Source: Mycobacterium dioxanotrophicus
GTDB lineage: Bacteria; Actinomycetota; Actinomycetes; Mycobacteriales; Mycobacteriaceae
Reading direction: 5' to 3'
Length of the DNA: 64,000 bases
Assembly (NCBI RefSeq): GCF_002157835.1
Contig: NZ_CP020809.1
Span: 6,758,001 to 6,822,000, forward strand
The translations under genes and the position numbers were made by a program. Each line of letters begins with the position of its first letter. The stretch's first letter is position 1. A model generated the notes under the pieces. That model was not told where the DNA came from, searched no databases, and saw nothing but the letters and a program-made list of their open reading frames with translations. Below are positions 26,451-36,036 of the stretch, piece by piece.

Positions 26451-27428
26451 ATGCGGGAGCGGACGCAGGAAATCGCCAGGCTGCGGCGCGGGTTCGACGA
26501 TCGCGTCCGGGGACTCCTGAACGCCGACAGCAGAACCAAGCTGGCCGAGCTCCGGACCAACCACCGGTCGGCGTGGGCGGATTCGCTGGCGACGACGATC
26601 GGCGACCCCGCCGCGATGGCCGAAACCCGCGCCAAGCTACTCGCCGACAAGCGCGAGGCCCTCCAACACCTACCCAACTACCACGCGATACGGCAACTGC
26701 AGCAAGAGTTTTCGCGTGACTACCAGCGCCTCACAGACCACCGCAAAGATCGGCTCCAAGTGCACGCGAAGTCCTGGGCCGAAAGCCTCGACACCTTCGG
26801 CATGCAAACGTTCGAGCCGCCGTTCACCGCGTCGGACATCGTGGAATTCCCGGACATCCCCGGCACCGATCCGATCAAATCCAATCAGTCCGCGACGTCA
26901 CCGCCTCAAGGCCTGATCATCAACGACGTCACCTGGCACGATGACAACACGTTCGGCGAGATCAACGACTTCAACCGCTGGGCCGGCTGCGACGTGTCGG
27001 TGGGCATCGATTTCGAGTCGCCGAGCTCGGGCTTCCTCAACGTCGCGATCAGCATGAAGAATCTGGTCAACCAGATCTGGGTGCGCGGAACCGACAACTT
27101 CGGCTTGTCTTCGGCGAACATCTCACTCGACCACCACGTATTCGTGCGGGTGCTCCGCGGCGATCAGCGCGTCACGTCATTCAAGACCGTCTTCAGCCAG
27201 ACCTGGGTCCAACTCGAAGGCGACGACTTCAATTTCACGTTCCCGCCGATCCCCGCGGGCCCGGCGGTGTTCGCCACCGACTTCGCCGACGCGCTGCACG
27301 CCGGCGAGAAGGTGCAGATCCTCGGCGGCTGCGAGACCGTGATCCACACCGACGTGACCGACATGGATTGCACGGCACGCGTCAACATGTGGTGGCAATT
27401 GCAGAAACTCTGGGTGTGGCTGAGCTAG
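26451..27428 (+). CDS. Hypothetical protein, helical N-terminus and beta-rich C-terminus
   Basis: A 325-residue protein I do not recognise. Residues 1-110 are charged and helical, likely coiled coil (REALQHLPNYHAIRQLQQEF and RLTDHRKDRLQVHAKSWAES). Residues 140-325 look beta-rich with many aromatic residues (WAGCDVSVGIDFES, HHVFVRVLRGDQRV, WVQLEGDDFNFTFPP). There is no signal peptide or membrane helix. ATG 26451 is used; a GTG at 26433 is possible. It converges on the acyl-CoA-dehydrogenase-like gene with 9 bp between stops. The CRP-like site lies 35 bp upstream. Confidence 0.7.
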   Translation: MRERTQEIARLRRGFDDRVRGLLNADSRTKLAELRTNHRSAWADSLATTIGDPAAMAETRAKLLADKREALQHLPNYHAIRQLQQEFSRDYQRLTDHRKDRLQVHAKSWAESLDTFGMQTFEPPFTASDIVEFPDIPGTDPIKSNQSATSPPQGLIINDVTWHDDNTFGEINDFNRWAGCDVSVGIDFESPSSGFLNVAISMKNLVNQIWVRGTDNFGLSSANISLDHHVFVRVLRGDQRVTSFKTVFSQTWVQLEGDDFNFTFPPIPAGPAVFATDFADALHAGEKVQILGGCETVIHTDVTDMDCTARVNMWWQLQKLWVWLS

Positions 27429-27437
27429 AAGCACCAG

Positions 27438-28646
27438 TTAGAAGTAGCCACTTCCCGGCAGCGCGGTACCGCGGACGTAGTAGGCGCCGATCGCCTGCGC
27501 CTTGTAGGACGTCGGATTGTGCGACGCGAGGGTCCGGATGTTGCGCCAGTGCCGATCGAGCAGATGCGCGTTGCGAACGACCGATGCGCCGCCGACGTCG
27601 AAGATCTGCGACGCTGCCTTCTGTCCCAGTGCGTCGACGACCACCTTGGCATGCGCCGCCTGCAGCGACGCTTCGTGCGCGAGCCGCAGATCGGGATCGG
27701 TGCCCGCGGTGTCGGCGTCGAACGCCAACTCCAGGGCATCGGCGGCGCGCAGCACCGTCGCTTCGGCGGCATAGGCCGCGGCGGCGATCTCACCGACTTC
27801 GCGTTGCAGCAGTGGATCGTCGGGGGCAGACGGCGTGGGCGCCCAGGCGAAGCTGCGGGAGCGCTGGTGCACATGCGCGACGGCATCGTCGCGCAGCGCA
27901 TGCAGCACCCCGACGATCAAAGCGGTCACGTACAGCTGAAAGAAGGCTCCGGACAGGTACATCGGCGCGGGGTCGCTGCCGTCTGCGTTAGGTGGCAGGG
28001 GCAGTACCTCCTGCGGGTACACCACCACGTCGTCGAATACCGCGGTTCCGGTTCCGGTGGCGCGCTGGCCCATACCGTCCCAGTCGTCGACGACCGTGAC
28101 GCCGGCGCGATCGGTCGGCACGAGGATCAGCACGGTCGCACCGGTGTGGTCACTGGCCAGCACCTCGGTGTAGTCGGCGTAGAGGGTGCCCGTGGTGAAG
28201 TACTTGGTTCCGTTGAGCCGCAACTCATCGCCATGTGGTGCGAGCCGGGTCTGCCAGGTGAATTCACCCACCGTGGTCGTGCCCAACTCGGTGGACGCGT
28301 TGCCGACGAGCCTGCCGCTGAGCGCGAGATCGATGACGCGCGTGCGCTCGTCGCCCCCGAGCCGCAGCCGCTCTTCCACATGCGCGAAATGCCCACGCAG
28401 GATGTGTGCGACGTTGACGTCGACGCGGGCCAATGCGATCACCGTGGCGAACAATTCGCGCAGGCTGGCGCCACCTCCGCCGTCTTCGGCGGGTACTCGC
28501 AATGCACCGAGGCGAGCATCTCGGATGAGATCGATTGCTGCGAAGGGTCGTTCACCGGTGAGCTCGCGCTCCAGCGCACCCGCGCTGATAAGAGCAAACA
28601 GCTCTTGGAGCCGATCCGCACCCAAATCGACGGTCGTGACGGTCAT
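27438..28646 (-). CDS. Acyl-CoA dehydrogenase-like flavin monooxygenase (SfnB/DszC type)
   Basis: A 402-residue acyl-CoA dehydrogenase-fold protein. Segments include GALRVPAEDGGGGASLRELF, LVGNASTELGTTTVGEFTW, LNGTKYFTTGTLYADYTEVL and the C-terminal RHWRNIRTLASHNPTSYKAQ, characteristic of the DszC/SfnB subgroup that uses reduced flavin and O2 instead of dehydrogenating acyl-CoA. The catalytic Glu of true dehydrogenases is not evident. AGGAGG lies before the ATG, which overlaps the stop of the LLM gene. It is the last gene of an uptake and oxidation operon. The likely substrate is an organosulfur or related compound. Confidence 0.82.
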   Translation of the reverse strand: MTVTTVDLGADRLQELFALISAGALERELTGERPFAAIDLIRDARLGALRVPAEDGGGGASLRELFATVIALARVDVNVAHILRGHFAHVEERLRLGGDERTRVIDLALSGRLVGNASTELGTTTVGEFTWQTRLAPHGDELRLNGTKYFTTGTLYADYTEVLASDHTGATVLILVPTDRAGVTVVDDWDGMGQRATGTGTAVFDDVVVYPQEVLPLPPNADGSDPAPMYLSGAFFQLYVTALIVGVLHALRDDAVAHVHQRSRSFAWAPTPSAPDDPLLQREVGEIAAAAYAAEATVLRAADALELAFDADTAGTDPDLRLAHEASLQAAHAKVVVDALGQKAASQIFDVGGASVVRNAHLLDRHWRNIRTLASHNPTSYKAQAIGAYYVRGTALPGSGYF

Positions 28647-30013
28647 CGGTGTGCCTCCTGGGTCACGCGGCGGTAACCCGCCGCTCGGTGTGTCTCGGGC
28701 AGTCGCGGCCCTTGACCGAACAGCTTGTGCCGCAATGTCCCTTCGGCATACGACGTCTTGTACACCCCGCGGCGCTGCAGCTCGGGGACGACGTGATCGA
28801 CGAAGTCGACGAACGAGCCCGGTGTGATGGCGTTGGTGATGTTGAACCCGTCGACGTCGGTCTCCTCGACCCACTCCTGCAGATCGTCAGCGACCCGTTG
28901 CGGGCCTCCGACGCTGAACCCGCCCTCGGCGTCGATGGCGTGTGCATCGACGAAATCGCGCAGCGTCCACTGGCCCTGGCCGTAGTTCTGCACCGACGAC
29001 TTGAGGAATTCGTTGTCGGTCACCGCAACCGGATCATCGAGATCGAACTGGGAGAGGTCGGTTCCCAGCCAGCCCGACCACAATGCCAGCGCGCCCTCGG
29101 GGTCGATGTAGCGTCGGAAGTCGGCGTACCGGGCTTGCGCGGCGGCATCGTCGGCACCGGTGACCACGACGTGACCGTTGACGATCTTGACGTCGTACGG
29201 GTCGCGGCCGGCGGCTTCGGCACGGCGCCGGATGTCGGCGACGGTCTCCCGCAACGCCTCCTTGGTCGGCGCGCCGACGAAGATCACTTCGGCGTTCTCG
29301 GCGCCGAACTGCTTGCCGCGGCTGGACGCGCCGGCCTGGTAGAGCACCGGGGTGCGCTGCGGGGACGGCTCGCACAGGTGGATGCCCGGAACGCGGAAAT
29401 GCCTGCCCTCGTGGCCAATCGGATGCACCTTGGCCGGGTCGGCGTACTCGGCGCGGCGCGGGTCGGTGCCGACGGCATCGTCGTCCCACGATCCTTCCCA
29501 CAACTTGTAGAGCACTTCGGTGTACTCGTCGGCGATGTCATAGCGGTCGGCGTGCGGCGTGATGGTGTCCAGCCCGTGGTTGCGCGCGGCGCTCTCCAGG
29601 TAGCCGGTGACGATGTTCCAGCCGACCCGGCCCTTGGTCAGGTGGTCCAGCGTCGACATGCGGCGCGCGAACGAGTACGGGTGCTCGAATGACGTCGCGG
29701 CGGTGACGCCGAATCCGAGATGCTCGGTGACCGTGGCCATGGCCGGTACCACCAGCAGCGGATCGTTCACCGGGACCTGGGCGCCGGAACGCAGTGCGGC
29801 CTCGGGTCCGCCGCCATAGACGTCGTAGACACCCAGCACATCGGCGATGAAGAGCCCGTCGAAAAGTCCGCGCTCCAACAACTTCGCCAGGTCCAGCCAG
29901 TACCGAAGATCCTTGTACTGCGCGGCCTGCGATTCGGGGTGTCGCCAGGTGCCCGCGACGATGTGTGCCACGCAGTTCATGTCGAACGCGTTGAGAACGA
30001 TCTGTCGGGTCAT
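28643..30013 (-). CDS. FMN-dependent LLM-class monooxygenase (NtaA/SnaA/DszA type)
   Basis: A 456-residue two-component flavin monooxygenase. Family blocks include LLERGLFDGLFIADVLGVYD, VTAATSFEHPYSFARRMSTL, GRVGWNIVTGYLESAARNHG and VLYQAGASSRGKQFGAENAE. These enzymes take FMNH2 from a separate reductase and oxidise sulfones, nitrilotriacetate or similar molecules. No flavin reductase is in the operon, so it must come from elsewhere. ATG 30013 gives the family N-terminus (MTRQIVLNAFDMNCVAH). It lies 1 nt after the ATPase gene and overlaps the next gene by 4 nt. Confidence 0.88.
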   Translation of the reverse strand: MTRQIVLNAFDMNCVAHIVAGTWRHPESQAAQYKDLRYWLDLAKLLERGLFDGLFIADVLGVYDVYGGGPEAALRSGAQVPVNDPLLVVPAMATVTEHLGFGVTAATSFEHPYSFARRMSTLDHLTKGRVGWNIVTGYLESAARNHGLDTITPHADRYDIADEYTEVLYKLWEGSWDDDAVGTDPRRAEYADPAKVHPIGHEGRHFRVPGIHLCEPSPQRTPVLYQAGASSRGKQFGAENAEVIFVGAPTKEALRETVADIRRRAEAAGRDPYDVKIVNGHVVVTGADDAAAQARYADFRRYIDPEGALALWSGWLGTDLSQFDLDDPVAVTDNEFLKSSVQNYGQGQWTLRDFVDAHAIDAEGGFSVGGPQRVADDLQEWVEETDVDGFNITNAITPGSFVDFVDHVVPELQRRGVYKTSYAEGTLRHKLFGQGPRLPETHRAAGYRRVTQEAHR

Positions 30014-30014
30014 G

Positions 30015-31652
30015 TCAGCCTCCGGAGACGGGTTGCGGTTCGGCGGCGCTGGGCAGGCTCGCCAACAGCTGCTGGGTATAGGAGTCGCTCGGCGAGTCGA
30101 ATATCTCTGCGGCAGTGCCGGATTCGACGATCCGACCGCCACGCATCACCAGCACCCGATCAGCCATGTGATGGATGACCCCGAGATCGTGTGAGATGAA
30201 CAGATACGACAAGCCGAGCCGCTGCTGCAGGTCGGTCAGCAGGTCGAGCACCTGAGCCTGGATCGTCACATCGAGCGCCGATACCGGCTCGTCGCAGACG
30301 ATCACATCGGGCTCGGGTGCCAGGGCCCGGGCGATCGCCACGCGCTGACGCTGACCACCGGACAACAACAGTGGGCGCCGGTTCAGATGTTCGGCGGGCA
30401 GCCCGACGTCGGCGATCAACTCGGTTGTGCGGTCCTGCCGCGCCTCGGGGTCCGCGTATACCTCCACGGGCAGCGCGTCCTCGATGATGCGCCGCACGGT
30501 CCAGCGCGGGTCGAACGATCCGAGCGGGTCCTGGTACACCACCGAGATCCGGCGGCGGCGGGAGCGGCGCGCCGCTTCGGGCACTGCGCTCCACGGTTCA
30601 CCGGCCAGCGTCACGGTCCCGGCGTCGGGTTCCAGCAGTGCCAGCGCGAGCCGGGCCGTCGTCGTCTTCCCGGAGCCCGACTCGCCCACGATGCCGAGCG
30701 TCTCCCCCACCCCGAGTGCGAACGAAACATCTTCGACGGCGGCACGTTGCACGCCGTCGGGTCCGGTGAACGCCTTCCGTAGCCCCTCGGCGGCCAACAG
30801 CACCTCATCCCGGTGCGGCGCCGCTACCACCTCCGGTGCGGGCGTACCCGACAGCCGGGTGCCTTTGCGGTGAGCGGCCGGCACGGCGTCGAGCAGGGTG
30901 CGCGTATAGGGATGGGTCGGCTGCTGCAGCACCGACGCGACCGGGCCCTGTTCGACCAGTAGGCCGTTGCGCATCACCGCGACGCGATCGGCCAATCGGG
31001 TCACCACTGCCAGGTCGTGACTGATCAGGATCAGCCCGGTACCACGCTCTTTCATGCTCTGCAGCAGATCGAGGATCTGCGCCTGCACCGTGACGTCGAG
31101 TGCGGTGGTCGGCTCGTCGGCGATCAGCAGGGGCGGGTCGAGTGCGATCGCCGAGGCGATGAGGGCGCGTTGGCGCTGCCCGCCGGAGAGCTGATGCGGC
31201 AGCTGGCGGGCCCGCAGCTCCGGTTCGGGAACGCCGACCGCACTGAGTAGTTCGAGTACCCGCTCTCGACGCCGGGCACGCCCACCGAACCGGTGCAGCC
31301 GCAGCGTCTCGGCGATCTCACTGCCCACGGTCCGCAGCGGGTCGAGCGATACCAGCGCGTCCTGCAGTACGAAACCGACCTGGCTGCCGCGGATTCGGCG
31401 CCAGTCGCGGTCCCGGTTCCCCAGTACGGAGCGACCCTGCAGTTCGAGTCGGGTCGCGGTGACCTGCGCGGTGGCGCCGGACAATCCGAGCAGGGTGCGG
31501 GCGGTGACGCTTTTGCCGGAACCGGATTCGCCGACAATCGCGAAGCACTCACCCGGTGCGACGTCGAAAGAGACTCCGCGCACGACCGGTTGCGGGTCGC
31601 GGGCACCGAAGGCGACGGCCAGGTCTTCGACCCGCAGGAGCTGTGTGGTCAT
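30015..31652 (-). CDS. Dipeptide/nickel-type ABC importer, dual ATPase
   Basis: A 545-residue protein with two complete ATPase halves. Half 1 has [16 protein letters not shown], signature [12 protein letters not shown] and [12 protein letters not shown]. Half 2 has [31 protein letters not shown] and [12 protein letters not shown]. Each half ends in the oligopeptide-transporter tail ([12 protein letters not shown] and [12 protein letters not shown]). It powers the two permeases encoded just upstream; the start overlaps the permease stop (ATGA). Confidence 0.93.
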   Translation of the reverse strand: MTTQLLRVEDLAVAFGARDPQPVVRGVSFDVAPGECFAIVGESGSGKSVTARTLLGLSGATAQVTATRLELQGRSVLGNRDRDWRRIRGSQVGFVLQDALVSLDPLRTVGSEIAETLRLHRFGGRARRRERVLELLSAVGVPEPELRARQLPHQLSGGQRQRALIASAIALDPPLLIADEPTTALDVTVQAQILDLLQSMKERGTGLILISHDLAVVTRLADRVAVMRNGLLVEQGPVASVLQQPTHPYTRTLLDAVPAAHRKGTRLSGTPAPEVVAAPHRDEVLLAAEGLRKAFTGPDGVQRAAVEDVSFALGVGETLGIVGESGSGKTTTARLALALLEPDAGTVTLAGEPWSAVPEAARRSRRRRISVVYQDPLGSFDPRWTVRRIIEDALPVEVYADPEARQDRTTELIADVGLPAEHLNRRPLLLSGGQRQRVAIARALAPEPDVIVCDEPVSALDVTIQAQVLDLLTDLQQRLGLSYLFISHDLGVIHHMADRVLVMRGGRIVESGTAAEIFDSPSDSYTQQLLASLPSAAEPQPVSGG

Positions 31653-32515
31653 GTCAGACGTCCTTCGAGTCGCTGTTGCAGGTGACGGCCGAGCACCGTG
31701 ACGGCCAAGGTGCACCCGACGATCGCGAGGCCGGGAAACAGCTCCAGCCACCACGCCGTCGACACGAAATCGCGTCCGGCGTCGAGCATCGCGCCCCATT
31801 CGGGCGCCGGTGGCGCGACGCCGAGCCCCAGGAAGCTCAACGAGGACGCCCACACGATGGACTGGCCGACACCCAATGTCGCCAACGCCACCAGCGGCCG
31901 CATGGCGTTGGGGAACACGTGGCTTCCGATGATCCGCAATGGGGTGTGCCCCAGGACGATCGCGGCATCGACGTATCCGGAATCCTTGACGGCGATCACC
32001 TGACCGCGCACCATCCACGCGTAGCCGGCTGCGGATCCGAGTGCGACCGCGACGATCTCCGTCGCCACGCCCGGCCCGAACACCGCGATGAACAACAGCG
32101 CGATCAGCAGCCCGGGTATCGACAGGACGACTTCGAGGAATCGGCTGATCGCACCGTCGGTGATCCGTCCGCCGAGCCCCGCCGCGAACCCGAAGACGAT
32201 CGCGAAGAGCAGCGCGAGAGCCGTTGCGCCGGTGCCGATCAGCAGCGAGCTGCGGGCGCCGAACACCACCCGCGTGTAGATGTCGCGGCCCGATGCGTCG
32301 GTGCCGAACCAGTGTTGCGGCGACGGACCTTGCAGGGCAGCAGCGATGTCGGTGTCGAATGGCGACTCGTGCGTGAAGAGACCCGGTGCAACCACCCACG
32401 CCAGCACCAGCAGCAGGAACAGCGCCGAGAGCCACACCGCCGGGCGGAACCCACGTGCCGACGCAACGTGCAGCGTGGACCGTACGGCGGTCGGGTCCGC
32501 GATGTTGACGGTCAT
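31649..32515 (-). CDS. ABC importer permease (DppC/OppC type)
   Basis: A 288-residue permease with about six helices. PSPQHWFGTDASGRDIYTRV is the DppC-type entry motif and GYVDAAIVLGHTPLRIIGSH is the EAA loop that contacts the ATPase. ATG 32515 overlaps the stop of the other permease gene. Confidence 0.92.
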   Translation of the reverse strand: MTVNIADPTAVRSTLHVASARGFRPAVWLSALFLLLVLAWVVAPGLFTHESPFDTDIAAALQGPSPQHWFGTDASGRDIYTRVVFGARSSLLIGTGATALALLFAIVFGFAAGLGGRITDGAISRFLEVVLSIPGLLIALLFIAVFGPGVATEIVAVALGSAAGYAWMVRGQVIAVKDSGYVDAAIVLGHTPLRIIGSHVFPNAMRPLVALATLGVGQSIVWASSLSFLGLGVAPPAPEWGAMLDAGRDFVSTAWWLELFPGLAIVGCTLAVTVLGRHLQQRLEGRLT

Positions 32516-33483
32516 CGGCCGGCCTTTCGCAAGCGCGGATCTATCCGCCCGAAGGCGGCGTTCACCGCGGCGTTGGCGATCACATAGACCGCTGCGACGA
32601 ACAACGTCACGCCCATCACCACCGGCATGTCGTGCGCAATGACGGCGTCGACGAGCATGCGGCCCAGACCCGGTCGGACGAAGATGGTCTCGACGATCAC
32701 CGCCGTGGAGAACAACGAGCCCAACGCCCACCCGGACAGCGTGAGGCCGGGCAGCACGGCATGGCGCAGGGCATGCCGCCAGCGCACTCCCCAGTCGCTC
32801 ATCCCGCGGGCGCGGGCCGAGACCGCAAACGGTTGTTCCAGTGCCGACGAGAATTCGTCGCGGGTCACCTGTCCGAGGAACCCCGCAAGCGGCAGCGCGA
32901 GGGTCAACGCGGGCAGGACAAGCGCGTCGACACCGCCGTCACCGACCACGGGAAGCCAATGCAGCTGAAAGGCGAAGATCACCAAAAGTACGATGCCGAG
33001 CCAGTATTGGGGCAGGGCGGCCAGAAAGGTCTCCAGCGCCGAGCCGATCGCGGCGACCGGACGACTCCGGTGCGCCGTCAGCAACGTGACGGTAACGGCG
33101 ATCACCCACGACGCGGCCAATGACACGGCGGTGAGTGTCAGGGTGGGACCGATCTGTTGCACGATCATGTCTGTCACCGGTTGTTTGCGGCTGTAGGACG
33201 TGCCGAGATCACCGCGCACCAATCCACCGAGATAGTGCAGATACTGGACCAGCACCGGCTGGTCGAGCCCGTACTGGACGCGCACCGCGGCGATCTGCTC
33301 GGGGGAGGGTTTGGCACCGGCGCCGCCCAGGATCGCCAGCACCGGGTCGGTGCGCATGAGCTTCTGCGCGAAGAAGGTCAGGGTCGCCGCACCCCACAGC
33401 ACGCCGACGACACCGACGACCCGACCGGCCAGCCGCCGCACCCGGATCGGGGTGCGGCGCGCCGGAACGGCGACGTCTGTCAC
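32512..33483 (-). CDS. ABC importer permease (DppB/OppB type)
   Basis: A 323-residue permease. The DppB-type N-terminus includes QYLHYLGGLVRGDLGTSYSR, and the ATPase-contact loop is PFAVSARARGMSDWGVRWRH. The start is GTG 33483, which overlaps the stop of the substrate-binding gene (GTGA). Confidence 0.92.
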   Translation of the reverse strand: MTDVAVPARRTPIRVRRLAGRVVGVVGVLWGAATLTFFAQKLMRTDPVLAILGGAGAKPSPEQIAAVRVQYGLDQPVLVQYLHYLGGLVRGDLGTSYSRKQPVTDMIVQQIGPTLTLTAVSLAASWVIAVTVTLLTAHRSRPVAAIGSALETFLAALPQYWLGIVLLVIFAFQLHWLPVVGDGGVDALVLPALTLALPLAGFLGQVTRDEFSSALEQPFAVSARARGMSDWGVRWRHALRHAVLPGLTLSGWALGSLFSTAVIVETIFVRPGLGRMLVDAVIAHDMPVVMGVTLFVAAVYVIANAAVNAAFGRIDPRLRKAGR

Positions 33484-35144
33484 GGCGCCAGCCACGCGTC
33501 GTGCAGCACGGGTTCGCCTTCGGACGGTTCGATCCAGACGTCCTTGAGCCGCTTCTTGCTCACCAACCGGGTGGTCTGCGGATACAGGCCCAGGAAATAG
33601 GCGTTCTCCGCCACCACTTTCTGCACGGTGTCGTACAGATGCTTTTGCTGCTCGACGTCGTTCGATGCCGCAACCTCGTGCAGTGGTCCGTCGATGGCGG
33701 GATTCTGCACCCACGACATGTTGTTGCCGGGAGCCAGTTTCAGCGAGTCCGTGGAGTACACGATCGACAACACAAGGGGCGTCGGGCTGTTCCAGTAGGC
33801 CCCGGCCAACGCGTCGTACGCATTGGGGTCGGTGAACGCTGCGTAGTACTGATCCTGCGGTATCGGCTTGAGGACGAGATTGAAGCCGATTTCCTTTTCC
33901 GCGGCCTGGATGTCCTGGTACAGCGTGACGTCCGCCGGTGGGGTGTCGCCGGGGTCGGACGAGTACACGCCCGTTGCGGTGAGCTGCTTACCGTCCTTGG
34001 TCCGGAAGCCGTCACCGTCACGTTGCGTCCATCCCGCCGCGTCGAGCAGCTGGTTGGCCTTGCCCGGGTCGTGCGTGTAGAAGTCACCGAGGCTGTCGTC
34101 GACGAACGGCGTGGTCGACGACAGCGGGCCGTGCTCCCAGTTGAAGACGCCCAGGTATGCGCTCTTGACGGCCGCTTCCGCGTTGGCCCCGTGGATGAAG
34201 GCCTGGCGGACGGCGGTGTCGGTGAACGGTGCCCGAGTCGTGTTGAGCGCGAACCCGTTCGGTTGCCCGGTATGGGTGAATTCCTGCAAGGCCAGGTTCG
34301 GGTCGTTCTTGAGCGCGGCGTTCTGCTGCGGCGGCGGGTTGAAGATGAGGTCGGCGCCCTGCCCCTGCACGGCGGCGAACCGCACGGACCCGTCTTCGAG
34401 GAACTTCCAGCTCACATGGTCGAGGTAGGCGGGGCCCTGGTGCTTGGCGTCGGCGGGTGCGGAGTTGTAGTCGGGATTGCGGTCGAGTTCGACACTCTGG
34501 CCGTGGACCCATTCCTTGACCTTGAAGGGGCCGGTACCCACGGGGCTCTGGCAATTGGCGCCGAGACCGCGTGCCATCGCCTTGGGCGACTCGATGCCGA
34601 AGAAGGCCTGTGAGAGCACCGGCAGCAGGGCCGAATACGGCTTGGACAGCTTGATCTCGAACGTCGCCGGGTCCACCGCGCGCGAGGACTGGTAGTACGG
34701 CTTCAGATAGCCGGCATCGGTCAACGATTGTGTTGCGGGGTCGAGCATCTGGTCGAAGTTGGCCTTGACCGCGGCGGCGTCGAGCGGCTCACCGTCGTGG
34801 AACTTGACGCCCTGCTTGATCTTGAACGTGTAGGTCAACCCGTCAGATGAGACCGTCCAGGAATCGGCCAGCCACGGCACCACCGTGCCGTCGCGGCGTT
34901 CGGAGACCAGGGAATCCAAGAACTGCCGGGCGACGTAGGTCTGTGGCATGTCACCGTTGTTGTGCGGGTCGAGGCACAGCGGTTCGCGGTCGGCGCCGTA
35001 GACGATCGAGCCGCCACTGACCGGTGTACCGCCGCCATCGGATGAGGTCTGGCTCGAACCACCGCAGCCGGACAGCGCCAGGCCGGCGACGAGGGCCACC
35101 GCGGTCATTGCGGCAGCGCGACGAGAGAGGAAGGAATCTGGCAT
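33480..35144 (-). CDS. ABC importer substrate-binding lipoprotein (SBP family 5)
   Basis: A 554-residue lipoprotein. The signal peptide ends in a lipobox LALSGCGG (acylated Cys about residue 26). The mature part is a family-5 solute binder: GGSIVYGADREPLCLDPHNN, YTFKIKQGVKFHDGEPLDAA, PVGTGPFKVKEWVHGQ and ETIPQ-like QYYAAFTDPNAYDALAGAYW. It starts the six-gene operon. ATG 35144 is used as it places the lipobox normally. The cargo is not known; the flavin monooxygenases downstream suggest an organic sulfur or nitrogen compound. Confidence 0.92.
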   Translation of the reverse strand: MPDSFLSRRAAAMTAVALVAGLALSGCGGSSQTSSDGGGTPVSGGSIVYGADREPLCLDPHNNGDMPQTYVARQFLDSLVSERRDGTVVPWLADSWTVSSDGLTYTFKIKQGVKFHDGEPLDAAAVKANFDQMLDPATQSLTDAGYLKPYYQSSRAVDPATFEIKLSKPYSALLPVLSQAFFGIESPKAMARGLGANCQSPVGTGPFKVKEWVHGQSVELDRNPDYNSAPADAKHQGPAYLDHVSWKFLEDGSVRFAAVQGQGADLIFNPPPQQNAALKNDPNLALQEFTHTGQPNGFALNTTRAPFTDTAVRQAFIHGANAEAAVKSAYLGVFNWEHGPLSSTTPFVDDSLGDFYTHDPGKANQLLDAAGWTQRDGDGFRTKDGKQLTATGVYSSDPGDTPPADVTLYQDIQAAEKEIGFNLVLKPIPQDQYYAAFTDPNAYDALAGAYWNSPTPLVLSIVYSTDSLKLAPGNNMSWVQNPAIDGPLHEVAASNDVEQQKHLYDTVQKVVAENAYFLGLYPQTTRLVSKKRLKDVWIEPSEGEPVLHDAWLAP

Positions 35145-35171
35145 CGGTGGTTGGTCTTTCGGTGCAGCGAT

Positions 35172-35235
35172 CAACGCCACGCCAGACGGCCCGCACGCCC
35201 CACGGAGACGGGCGTGCGGTCTGGCGCTGGTGTTG
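35172..35235 (-). promoter_or_regulatory. Long stable hairpin in the leader of the importer/monooxygenase operon
   Basis: A 64-nt hairpin: outer arms CAACGCCA/TGGTGTTG (7 of 8), inner arms CGCCAGAC-CGCACGCCC paired perfectly apart from a 4-nt GGCC bulge, with a 9-nt loop. It ends 28 nt before the lipoprotein start. There is no T-run, so it is not a standard terminator; attenuation, a Rho-linked switch or mRNA stabilisation are options. It fits no riboswitch class I know. Confidence 0.6.
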
Positions 35236-35320
35236 TGTTATCGGGTGGTTCTGGCGGACAGGGCCCAGAAACAATCCCGCGATCCCTCGGATGCCGGAAG
35301 TAATGGAATCGTGGCGATCC

Positions 35321-36031
35321 TTATCCGGCCACGAACTCCTCGATCAGATCCGCGATCATCGTCGCGCCTCGAGTGTTCTGGTGCAGCAGGTCCGTGGTGA
35401 GCTGCAGCCCTCGCCGGTGGGAGATGTCGTCGAGTGATCGCCGCAGCAGAAAGTGCTGGATCGCCCCGCCGACCATGAGGGCCAGGTTGTCGCGGTAGTG
35501 GGTGCATGGCTGGAACCCGCCCACGGTCAGATACTCGACCTGCCGTTCGTTGAGCGGAAGGTATGTCACACGGTCGCTTTCAGCGATTTTCTTGAGCACC
35601 GCGCTGTACTCCTGCGAGCGTCGCACCGATGCGGACCCGAGGTCCTCGCCGAGCACCGGCAGCGACAGCAGCCCGATGCGAGCCGACGTTTCTCGCGTCA
35701 ACCGCTCGACGATCGCGGCAACGTTGTCGGCGAACCCTTCGATGCCGGGCCGCCCGGTGAGCTTGTTCATCCGCCGCGCTCTGGCACCGCTTTTCGCCGA
35801 CATGCTTGCGACCACGTCGTTGCTGCCGATCAACACCGTCACCACGTCGGGCTGCAGTTCGACGATTCCCGCAAGACGCCGCAGCACGTTCTCAGCGAGT
35901 TCACCGTTGACGCCGGCATTGGTGAACTCCAACGGCGCCAACGATGTTCGCTCCGACAGCATCGCCACGTAGTCGGCGCTGAGTTGGCCGCGGGTGATGC
36001 TGTCGCCGAGGCACACGACGCGTCGGGGCAT
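35321..36031 (-). CDS. SGNH/GDSL hydrolase
   Basis: A 236-residue hydrolase with all blocks of the family: CLGDSITRGQ (nucleophile Ser), NAGVNGELAENVLRRL (Gly oxyanion), LIGSNDVVAS (Asn oxyanion), and a late block with His in QPCTHYRDNL. There is no signal peptide, so it probably acts in the cytosol, as an esterase, lipase or deacylase. ATG 36031 lies 5 nt after the mmpL stop with GGAGG upstream, so the two genes are co-transcribed; the enzyme may modify the lipid carried by the MmpL protein. Confidence 0.85.
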   Translation of the reverse strand: MPRRVVCLGDSITRGQLSADYVAMLSERTSLAPLEFTNAGVNGELAENVLRRLAGIVELQPDVVTVLIGSNDVVASMSAKSGARARRMNKLTGRPGIEGFADNVAAIVERLTRETSARIGLLSLPVLGEDLGSASVRRSQEYSAVLKKIAESDRVTYLPLNERQVEYLTVGGFQPCTHYRDNLALMVGGAIQHFLLRRSLDDISHRRGLQLTTDLLHQNTRGATMIADLIEEFVAG

Positions 36032-36036
36032 GACGG

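Noticed and set aside
35145-35320. Cys-rich leaderless attenuator ORF before the importer operon
   Set aside because: The minus strand has no run of Cys codons in any frame; only the hairpin is present.
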